From Streptomyces xantholiticus (GTDB lineage: Bacteria; Actinomycetota; Actinomycetes; Streptomycetales; Streptomycetaceae), in the NCBI RefSeq assembly GCF_014651015.1, contig NZ_BMWB01000025.1:53384-117383 (forward strand): a DNA stretch of 64,000 nucleotides, written 5' to 3'. Positions 57,843 to 64,000 of this stretch are shown here, piece by piece (positions within the stretch are counted from its first letter, which is position 1; every line of letters begins with the position of its first letter). Under the pieces are notes generated by a model, which made no database searches, was not told where the DNA came from, and worked only from the letters and a program-made list of their open reading frames with translations. A program made the position numbers and the translations under genes.

Positions 57843-58862
57843 ATGCGGGTGGACCAGGCGGTTGAAACCACCGAACGGGCCGGGGGTCTTCGGCTGTTGC
57901 TGCGGGGCGTCGGCGTGGCCGTGGTCGGCGGGCCGCTACTGCTGCTGGTGGGCACGGTGGCGATGGTGCTGGGCCCGGATCTTCTGTTCCGCCTCGACAC
58001 ACCGGCCCTCGCCGCGTGGCGCACCGTCTTCGCGGCCATCGTGGTCCAGGGACTTCCCTTCCTTCTGTTCGGCACGCTGATCTCAGCGGCGATCAGCGCG
58101 TTCGTGCCCGCTTCTACTCTCAACCGGCTGCTTCCGCGCCGCCCGCTCCTGGCCGTGCCGGTCGCCGGCGCGGCCGGCGCGGTCCTGCCCGGCTGCGAGT
58201 GCGCATCCGTACCGGTGGCCGGCAGCCTCATGCGCCGCGGCGTCGCACCTGCGGCGGCACTGACGTTCCTGTTGTCGGCACCAGCGGTCAACCCCGTCGT
58301 CCTCGTAGCCACCGCCGTGGCGTTCCCCGGAAACCCGCAGATGGTTCTCGGGCGCCTCATCGCCTCGCTGCTGGTAGCCGTGATCACGGGGTGGCTGTGG
58401 ATCGGCCTCGGCAAACAGGAATGGCTCCGGCTCCCCAAGGGCGTGGACCGCGAGGACGCACGCAAGTGGGCAGCGTTCCGAGACGGTCTCCAGCACGACT
58501 TCCTCCATGCCGGAGGCTTCCTGATCGTCGGCGCCATGGCCGCCGCCACGTTCAATGTCGCCGCACCTCCTGCCCTGTTGGAGAGCCTGTCCGGCAACCC
58601 GTGGCTGTCGGTACTCGCGCTGGCCGGCCTGGCCGTACTGCTCGCGGTCTGCTCCGAGGCCGACGCCTTCGTGGCAGCATCGCTGACGGGCTTCTCCCCC
58701 ACCGCCCGCCTCGCGTTCATGGTGGTCGGGCCCGTGGTGGACGTAAAGCTCATCGCGTTGCAGGCAGGGACCTTCGGCCGGGCCTTCGCCCTGCGTTTCT
58801 CGGCTGCCACCTTCGTCGTGGCAGTCCTCTCCAGCTTCGTCGTCGGGTGGTGGCTCCTGTGA
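57843..58862 (+). CDS. Predicted permease (UPF0718/YraQ family)
   Basis: A 339-residue membrane protein with eight or so helices. The signature in the first half, 'LPGCECASVPVAGSLMRRGV' followed by 'FLLSAPAVNPVVLVAT', and a matching 'CSEADAFVAASLTGFSPTA' in the second half, are those of the DUF318/YraQ permeases, which have paired cysteines suited to metal or thiol handling. It overlaps the TIGR03943 gene by four bases. In actinomycetes this pair is often linked to metal homeostasis; no metal-regulator box is evident here. Confidence 0.85.
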   Translation: MRVDQAVETTERAGGLRLLLRGVGVAVVGGPLLLLVGTVAMVLGPDLLFRLDTPALAAWRTVFAAIVVQGLPFLLFGTLISAAISAFVPASTLNRLLPRRPLLAVPVAGAAGAVLPGCECASVPVAGSLMRRGVAPAAALTFLLSAPAVNPVVLVATAVAFPGNPQMVLGRLIASLLVAVITGWLWIGLGKQEWLRLPKGVDREDARKWAAFRDGLQHDFLHAGGFLIVGAMAAATFNVAAPPALLESLSGNPWLSVLALAGLAVLLAVCSEADAFVAASLTGFSPTARLAFMVVGPVVDVKLIALQAGTFGRAFALRFSAATFVVAVLSSFVVGWWLL

Positions 58863-59629
58863 GAACGAGATTTCAGGCCCTGTGCCTCGTGCTGACGGGA
58901 GTCGCCCTGTTGCGCATCTGCCTGTTCAGCGACCTGTATCTGCGCTACGTGAAGGCAGGCTTGCAGCCCCTTCTGGTAGCGAGCGGTGCGGTGCTCGTCG
59001 CTCTCGGCACGCTCACCGCGGCTCATGAGATGCGCTCCCGCCGGCGCCCGCGCACCGGCGACATGCCGCACGACGAGCGGCCGCCGGCCGACGGCGATGG
59101 GCACGGGCACGACCACACGCGTGGTCCGCGCATCGGATGGCTGCTCTACATACCGGCGATCATGCTGTTGCTGTTCGCGCCGCCCGCCCTCGGTGCCTAC
59201 ACGGCCGCCCGCGACGATGCCCTGGCCGCCTCGCCGGCCGGGAGTTTCCCCACCCTCCCCGAGACCGAACCCCTGCCGCTGTCCGTACGTGCCTTCAGCT
59301 CCCGGGCCGTCTACGACACCGGCGACTCGCTGCGCGGCCGCACCGTCACGCTGACGGGCTTCGTCACACCGGACGGACACGGAGGCTGGTATCTGAGCCG
59401 ACTGCTCATCCGGTGCTGCGCCGCCGACGCGGGGGTCCTCAAAGTTGCCGTGTACGGGGCCAAGCCCCCACCAGCCGACACCTGGGTGACAGTCGAGGGA
59501 GTGTGGCACCCGACAGGCCCCGCCGGAGGAGAACGAACAACCCCTGCCCTTGACGCGACGGCGGTCTCACCGATTCCAGAGCCTGCCGACCCCTACACCG
59601 ACACGCCCCGCGCAGGAAACAACGGCTGA
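58859..59629 (+). CDS. TIGR03943-family protein, permease partner
   Basis: A 256-residue protein starting at a GTG that overlaps the permease stop (GTGA). Two N-terminal helices ('ALCLVLTGVALLRICLF' and 'LQPLLVASGAVLVALGTL') are followed by a His-rich loop 'DGDGHGHDHTRG' likely to bind metal. A third helix precedes an extracytoplasmic beta domain with 'RLLIRCCAADAGVLKVAVYG'. It matches the TIGR03943 family, encoded next to YraQ permeases. It probably delivers or senses the ion moved by the permease, which is inference. Confidence 0.85.
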   Translation: MRTRFQALCLVLTGVALLRICLFSDLYLRYVKAGLQPLLVASGAVLVALGTLTAAHEMRSRRRPRTGDMPHDERPPADGDGHGHDHTRGPRIGWLLYIPAIMLLLFAPPALGAYTAARDDALAASPAGSFPTLPETEPLPLSVRAFSSRAVYDTGDSLRGRTVTLTGFVTPDGHGGWYLSRLLIRCCAADAGVLKVAVYGAKPPPADTWVTVEGVWHPTGPAGGERTTPALDATAVSPIPEPADPYTDTPRAGNNG

Positions 59630-59668
59630 TTGCTCTGTCAAGTTGAGCGTATTGAGTCTGAGTAGGTG

Positions 59669-59996
59669 TCAGGCGGATTCGCGGCCGAGGAGGGTGGCGC
59701 GCCGGTAGTACTCGTGCAGGCCCTCGAAGACGGGCTGAGACGGCCTGCTCGGGGCAGCCGGGCGACCGCCGCGGCGCAGCCGAGTCCCGTGAGGGGCATG
59801 GCCGCCCAGGGAAGCCGGCCCACATGCGGTCGAACAGCGCGCCGACGGCCAGATTCCCCAACGAGACGGCAATACCGGAGGCCGTGTTGTAGGCGCCGTG
59901 GTACGTCGCGACCAGGCGATCACCGGCCAGGCGGACGACAGTATCCATCTCGAACGGATACAGCAGCGGAATCGGCGCCACCGCCATCCGCTGCAC
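59669..59996 (-). pseudogene. MFS transporter, C-terminal fragment
   Basis: 'MAVAPIPLLYPFEMDTVVRL' and 'TYHGAYNTASGIAVSLGNLA' match the last transmembrane part of an MFS exporter. A frameshift near 59,820 then gives 'MPLTGLGCAAAVARLPRAG', the final helix. The first ten helices are absent, so only a tail remains. Confidence 0.6.
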
Positions 59997-60080
59997 GATT
60001 GGTCCCCAACGCCGTTCTTGACGGGTGTGGCCGGATGCCGTGTCATGAGAGGGGAAATACGGCGACGAGGGGGCGGCGCG

Positions 60081-60323
60081 ATGGCGGCAGATGGTCAGGA
60101 CGGCCCGGTAGACGACCCCAGCAGCGAGAACGAAGGCCGCCCGTCAGTCCCGGAAGACATCGCCTCAAGGCCGCGATCGCGACCTGACCAGGGCAGTTGG
60201 GCCTCTGACAACGTTCCCGTGATCCTCCTGGCGCTCATTGTCCTGGTGCTGATGATCGCGGGTGGGATGTCCAACGACAACGTCACCTGCCCCGGAGGCG
60301 CCAGTAGCTGCGGCTACCCCTGA
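60081..60323 (+). CDS. Hypothetical small membrane protein
   Basis: An 80-residue protein with GAGGGGG before the ATG. The first 45 residues are polar and disordered. One membrane helix follows ('VPVILLALIVLVLMIAGGM'), with a short tail containing two cysteines ('NVTCPGGASSCGYP') that would lie outside the cell. No family is recognised. Confidence 0.55.
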   Translation: MAADGQDGPVDDPSSENEGRPSVPEDIASRPRSRPDQGSWASDNVPVILLALIVLVLMIAGGMSNDNVTCPGGASSCGYP

Positions 60324-60329
60324 CATCCA

Positions 60330-60480
60330 GGGTGGGCGATGCGCGGAGCGTCGTGTCCCGCGTCCAGCACGACCAGGACCTCCGGGTCACCTTTTGCCAC
60401 TGGCCAGCGGCGACGAGACGTTCGACGACCTCGCGGATCTGCACGGTGGTCACCGCCACGACATCGGCGCCGGGCTCCCA
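60330..60480 (-). pseudogene. IS701-family transposase scrap
   Basis: Minus-strand frames give 'VVAVTTVQIREVVERLVAAG' and, shifted, 'GDPEVLVVLDAGHDAPRIAH'. The latter is the conserved strand that carries a catalytic Asp in IS701 transposases. Only about 50 residues remain. Confidence 0.55.
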
Positions 60481-60540
60481 GGCGGACCGCCTCCCGCACC
60501 GAAGTCCGGGACGGGCGACCGGTCTCGAGCGCGGTCACCG

Positions 60541-60951
60541 CCGAACCCTCGTAGAACTACCGGTACTCGACCAACCACCAGGTCGTCATCGCCGCCGATA
60601 CCCGACTCGTCGTCGCCGTCGGCCGACCGGTCACGGGCAACCGCAACGATTGCAAGGCATGGGAACTTTCGGGTGCGAAGGCCGCCGTCGGCCGCGTCAC
60701 GGTCATCGCGCACGGCGGCTGTCGGGACCGGCCTGCTCATCCCGCCCCGCCGTGAACGCGGCCAGTCCGAACTGCCGGCTTGGAAAGAGGAGCACAACAC
60801 CTCCCACCGCAAGGTCCAGGCCCGCGTCGAGCACGCCTTCGCGCGGATGAAGGCATGGAAGATCCTTCGTGACTGCCGTCTGAAAGGCGACGGCGTTCAC
60901 ACCGCCATGCTCGGCATCGCCCGGCTGCACAACCTCGCCCTCCCCGGGTAA
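60541..60951 (+). pseudogene. IS5-family transposase, C-terminal part, frameshifted
   Basis: The first frame reads 'YSTNHQVVIAADTRLVVAVG' and 'RPVTGNRNDCKAWELSGA'. A shift near 60,720 leads to 'KVQARVEHAFARMKAWKILR' and 'GDGVHTAMLGIARLHNLAL'. These are the last two catalytic regions (D and E) of the DDE domain in the group with 'MKxWKILRDCR'. The N-terminal half is missing. Confidence 0.75.
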
Positions 60952-61021
60952 CTCCCGCCTCATACGAGACAAGAGAGGCCCCGGGGAGGCGGCTCCCCGC
61001 CTCCCCCGGCTCGAAGAATGC

Positions 61022-61456
61022 TCAGTCGATACAGAATTCGTTGCCCTCGATGTCCAGCATGGGGATGCACGACTCGTTTTCCTCATCGGCATACAGCGTT
61101 TGCACGTGGGTGGCGCCGAGCGCGACCAGTCGTGCGCACTCGGCTTCGAGCGTGGCGAGGCGCTCGTCCCCCACGAGCCCGGTGCCGACCCGGACGTCGA
61201 GATGCACCCGATTCTTGGCGGTCTTGCCTTCGGGGACGCGCTGGAAGTACAGGCGCGGGCCCACGCCTGAGGGATCACCGCAGGCGAACCATGAACCCTG
61301 CTCCTCAGGAGGGAGGGTACGGTTGAAATCGTCCCAGGTGGCGAACCCCTCCGGTGGAGGCGGTATGACGTACCCCAACACCTCGCACCAGAAACGAGCG
61401 AGGCGCTCAGGTTCTGCGCAATCAAAGGTGACTTGGAACTTCTTGATCGCTGACAT
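61022..61456 (-). CDS. VOC-family (glyoxalase/bleomycin-resistance-like) protein
   Basis: A 144-residue protein of two beta-alpha-beta-beta-beta modules. 'FQVTFDCAEPERLARFWCEV' opens module one, and 'NRVHLDVRVGTGLVGDERLA' then 'MLDIEGNEFCID' form module two. The HLDV and final E-F positions are metal or ligand sites in VOC enzymes. The pattern is that of the common streptomycete 'glyoxalase-like domain' single-domain proteins. It lies alone between two transposon relics, and its substrate is unknown. Confidence 0.85.
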   Translation of the reverse strand: MSAIKKFQVTFDCAEPERLARFWCEVLGYVIPPPPEGFATWDDFNRTLPPEEQGSWFACGDPSGVGPRLYFQRVPEGKTAKNRVHLDVRVGTGLVGDERLATLEAECARLVALGATHVQTLYADEENESCIPMLDIEGNEFCID

Positions 61457-61592
61457 CGGCGCACCCTAGCAGGCGGACTCTGCCGCTCATTCCCCAAGAC
61501 GGATCCGCCGGCCACCGTCGTGCCCTGGGTCACCTTGGACACGAAGTGACCAAACCGGACAGTCCGCGAGAACGACGCGACCGCGGCCATGG

Positions 61593-61808
61593 GACGCTCT
61601 TCCAGTTCTCACCGAGCGGGAGGAGAAGAACAGCATCGCCATCGCCTCCAACGAGGCGATCATGGGCTGGTCCAAAACCTTCACCGACCCGCGGCTCTGT
61701 GCGGCGATCGTCGACCGGCTCACCTTCAACGCCACCCTCATTGAGACAGGCACCGAGTCCTACCGCCTGGCCCGCACCAATGCGAACACGATCAACCTGA
61801 CGAAGTAG
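61593..61808 (+). pseudogene. IS21-family helper ATPase (IstB), C-terminal fragment
   Basis: 'VLTEREEKNSIAIASNEAIM', 'GWSKTFTDPRLCAAIVDRLT' and 'FNATLIETGTESYRLAR' are the C-terminal sensor and tail of the IstB-type transposition ATPase. The Walker motifs and first 150 residues are lost, as is the partner transposase. Confidence 0.75.
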
Positions 61809-61845
61809 CACCTGCCGGGCGGATCGGGAGCGTTGCCCTCGGCTG

Positions 61846-62334
61846 TCAGCTGCGGGGGGCGGTGCGCTGCGACCTGAGGGCGGAGGTCAGAGCGCGCAGT
61901 GCCGGGGCGGCGGCGGACAGCGCGGCGCGCTCCTCCCGGGAGAGTGCCGCCAGCGAGTCCGCGAAGATCTCGGCCCACGCCTGCTCGATCATGGCCATGC
62001 CCTGCATGGCCCCCATGGTCGGGTAGAGCTGGACGGCACGGCGGTCGTGCGGGTCCGGTTCCCGGCGGACCAGCCCCTGCGCCACCAAGCCGCGCACGGT
62101 GGTACTCACGTTACTCGCATGCAGCCCCAGCTCCTGGGCCAGCGCGCCAACGCCGACACCCGGCGAGTCCAGCACCTGACGGAGCACTTCAAGGTCGGAC
62201 GGGGGTAGTGGGGGCAGCCCAGCCTCGTTGACACCGCCCAGCCGGAGCACGCGCCCGAGCGCGTAGAGGGCCGGAGTCAGATTCCTCGCCTCACGCACGA
62301 GTGCCGCATCGGCTGCCGCGTCGGTTGCGTCCAT
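61846..62334 (-). CDS. MarR-family transcriptional regulator
   Basis: A 162-residue winged-helix repressor. The DNA-binding part is 'LPPSDLEVLRQVLDSPGVGV', then 'GALAQELGLHASNVSTTVRG' and 'QGLVRREPDPHDRRAVQLYP', the last being the wing with its conserved DxRRR-like basic residues. It is divergent from a Bcr/CflA drug exporter with a palindromic site between them, so it probably represses the exporter and itself until a drug binds. Confidence 0.9.
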   Translation of the reverse strand: MDATDAAADAALVREARNLTPALYALGRVLRLGGVNEAGLPPLPPSDLEVLRQVLDSPGVGVGALAQELGLHASNVSTTVRGLVAQGLVRREPDPHDRRAVQLYPTMGAMQGMAMIEQAWAEIFADSLAALSREERAALSAAAPALRALTSALRSQRTAPRS

Positions 62335-62354
62335 ACATCGATCGTAGCCACGCT

Positions 62355-62372
62355 TATAGTTATATAGCTATA
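62355..62372. promoter_or_regulatory. MarR operator palindrome
   Basis: TATAGTTA-TA-TAGCTATA, arms matching at seven of eight positions. It is strikingly AT-rich in a very GC-rich context and lies 21 bases from the MarR start and 40 from the exporter start. It may overlap the -10 regions of both promoters. Confidence 0.6.
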
Positions 62373-62411
62373 TTTAAATCCTCAGTCTGTCGACACGTTC
62401 AGGAGCACGAG

Positions 62412-63680
62412 ATGTCCATACCGTCCACTGGCGCGGCGCAGAGGCCGGCGGCGCTGCTCACGGCAACGCTGGCGCTGTTGTCGTTCGTGTTACCGCTCGC
62501 AACGGACATGTACCTCCCGGCCCTCCCGACGATGGCCGATGACCTGGGCACCGACGCCTCCGGTGTCCAACTCACCCTGACCGCCTTCCTGTTCGGCACC
62601 GCAGCGGGCCAGCTGGTGCTCGGTCCGCTCTCCGACCGCTACGGACGGCGCATGCCGATCCTGATCGGCGCCGCGGTATGCACCCTGGCCACTGCGCTGT
62701 GCGCGGTGGCTCCCAACCTCGAGGTGCTGATCGTCCTGCGCTTCGTGACGGGCCTCAGCGGCGCGGCCGGCCTCGTGGTGGGCCGCGCCGTCATCTCCGA
62801 CGTCACGACCGGTGCCGTCGCGGCCAGGCTCTTCGGCGTGCTGATGGCCCTCGGCGGCATCGCCCCGATCGTGGCCCCCCTGGCCGGCGGCGCCGTCGTG
62901 AGCAACGCGGGCGGCTGGCGGGGCGTCTTCTGGCTCCTGTCGGGGATCTCGCTGCTGATGTTCCTGGCCGCGCTGTTCTTCATCCCCGAGAGCCTCCCCA
63001 AGGAGCGTCGCCGACCTGGCGGGGTTGGAGCCACCCTGCAGGCCGCCCGGTCCGTGCTTACCGACCGCGCCTACCTGGGCTACACCCTCGCCTTCTCCTT
63101 CGCCTGCGGCGCGCTGTTCTGCTACATCGCCGCCTCGGCGTTCCTGCTCCAGAACGTCCTCGACTTCACCGTGGGCCAGGCGTCCGTCGCCTTCTCGCTC
63201 GCCGCCCTGACCGCGACCCTCTCCAGCACCGCCAACACCAAGCTGGTCGGCCGCTACCACCCGCGACTGCTGCTGCGCATCGGCCTAACCACGATGCTGA
63301 CCGCCACCACAGCGGCGCTGCTCGTCACCCTCGCCGGCCAGCTCAACCGCGTCCTCGCCCTGGGGCTCATCGGGATCGCCTTCATCGGCATCGGCCAAGT
63401 CTTCGGCACCGCCACGGCACTCGCCATCGAGCGGGTCCCGCACGCGGCCGGCACCGGCTCGGCCGTACTCGGCACCCTACAGAGCGTCCTGGGCGCCGCT
63501 GCCTCACCGCTCGTCGGCCTGGGCGGCGAGGACACCGCCGTGCCGCTCTTCGTCGGCATGGCCGTCTGCTCCCTGATCGCCGTGCTCGCACTGCTGCTCA
63601 CTCGGGGTGGCACGCCCACGCGGCACTCGCCCGGCAGCCCCCGTGACGACATGGAAACATCAGCGAGCGCCGCGATCTGA
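62412..63680 (+). CDS. Bcr/CflA-type MFS multidrug exporter
   Basis: A 422-residue twelve-helix antiporter. Motif A between helices 2 and 3 is 'GPLSDRYGRRMPIL'. Helix 1 has 'LATDMYLPALPTM', and 'RFVTGLSGAAGLVVGRAVI' in helix 4 is diagnostic of the Bcr/CflA drug:proton branch. AGGAG precedes the ATG. It is controlled most likely by the divergent MarR protein. It would export drugs such as chloramphenicol, florfenicol or bicyclomycin; the spectrum cannot be read from sequence. A polar 25-residue tail follows the last helix. Confidence 0.9.
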   Translation: MSIPSTGAAQRPAALLTATLALLSFVLPLATDMYLPALPTMADDLGTDASGVQLTLTAFLFGTAAGQLVLGPLSDRYGRRMPILIGAAVCTLATALCAVAPNLEVLIVLRFVTGLSGAAGLVVGRAVISDVTTGAVAARLFGVLMALGGIAPIVAPLAGGAVVSNAGGWRGVFWLLSGISLLMFLAALFFIPESLPKERRRPGGVGATLQAARSVLTDRAYLGYTLAFSFACGALFCYIAASAFLLQNVLDFTVGQASVAFSLAALTATLSSTANTKLVGRYHPRLLLRIGLTTMLTATTAALLVTLAGQLNRVLALGLIGIAFIGIGQVFGTATALAIERVPHAAGTGSAVLGTLQSVLGAAASPLVGLGGEDTAVPLFVGMAVCSLIAVLALLLTRGGTPTRHSPGSPRDDMETSASAAI

Positions 63681-63907
63681 CATCCCTTGCCAACCCGGGC
63701 GAACCTTCCCACTCGCAGCCCCACCAGATGGCCCCGGATCGAACCGCCCTGCGGGACCACTTCGCAACGCCAGTCCGGGACCCGCAGACCACCCGGCTCC
63801 AGGAACAAGCGACCCACCACCCGCTAGATGAATGAGTCCGATGTGTGTGCTGGTCGCGACCATGGCGAAGGGCGCCCGTTGGTCAGTGTGTGAAGACAAA
63901 CCCCCTG

Positions 63908-64000
63908 CGCCGCCTCCCGGGAGACCGTCAAGCGCTCCGGCCTGGCCGGGCACGCCGGATACGGCTACTGCCGCAGCCACTCCCGCTTCTTTTGGGGCTT
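63908..64000 (+). pseudogene. Transposase fragment running off the window
   Basis: 'ASRETVKRSGLAGHAGYGYC' then 'RSHSRFFWG' resembles the 'AxYGYCxSHSRYFWG' strand of streptomycete DDE transposases. It has no start in the window and continues past the edge. From 63,681 to 63,907 I see no supportable gene. Confidence 0.5.

Noticed and set aside
57746..59509. A 587-codon minus-strand frame
   Set aside because: It is antisense to the permease and TIGR03943 genes, which overlap by GTGA and carry clear family motifs.

Overview
The window reads as an accessory stretch of a Streptomyces chromosome (or a very close relative). Base composition is very GC-rich and GTG starts are common. Typical streptomycete families are present: a LAL/LuxR regulator, Ser/Thr kinases with extracellular binding domains, DUF4139, DUF6069, an allene-oxide-cyclase-like secreted protein, TIGR03943 and its permease partner, a LAxTG-type sorting motif and a GerW remnant. 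There is no rRNA, tRNA, CRISPR array or large biosynthetic cluster. Much of the DNA is decayed: at least eight transposase fragments (IS5, IS701, IS21 and Mu-like groups) and many truncated or frameshifted genes lie between intact operons. Several otherwise convincing genes are broken by one missing or extra base, so either this is a decaying region or the assembly carries indel errors.

0-8 kb: a MarR regulator with an operator over its own start codon, an orphan iron box, a transposase/sensor-kinase chimera, an aldo/keto reductase, an IS5 remnant, a membrane protein, a CYP152-type P450 and a frameshifted KGG-repeat stress protein. 8.5-11.7 kb: a hyaluronan-synthase-like operon made of a tiny LAQTG membrane protein, a GT2 synthase and UDP-glucose 6-dehydrogenase; the two enzyme genes each carry one frameshift. 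12-18 kb: hypothetical membrane-anchored proteins, IS debris and a membrane protein with 21 undecapeptide repeats. 19-22 kb: a large LAL regulator.

22-29.6 kb is the most coherent signalling region: a lipoprotein and two kinases with solute-binding-protein sensor domains form one operon, next to a two-gene membrane operon and a zinc-ribbon membrane protein. A shared dyad, ACGTA-N7-ACGTA, lies upstream of all three transcription units in the same orientation, so they may form one regulon. 29.8-36.7 kb: paired DUF4139 proteins, a nitrobindin-like protein, an SDR and two hypotheticals. 36.7-40.5 kb: a STAND ATPase with TPR repeats next to a small protein that shares a glycine-rich strand motif with its N-terminus; this is a candidate conflict or signalling module.

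41-50 kb: small hypotheticals, an IS5 element whose matching inverted repeats also enclose an F420-type reductase and a HxlR regulator, an IS701 fragment, an orphan MurE paralogue, a sigma-like pseudogene, a HxlR/metallo-hydrolase pair and a TPP-riboswitch-like relic. 50-56 kb: a TetR regulator with a palindromic operator facing a CocE hydrolase, DUF6069 and cupin operon, then small hypotheticals, an acyl-CoA ligase fragment and a dienelactone hydrolase ending in a 16-bp perfect hairpin. 56-64 kb: a GerW remnant, a secreted AOC-like protein, the permease/TIGR03943 pair, IS fragments, a VOC protein, and a MarR/Bcr-type efflux pair with an AT-rich palindrome between them.
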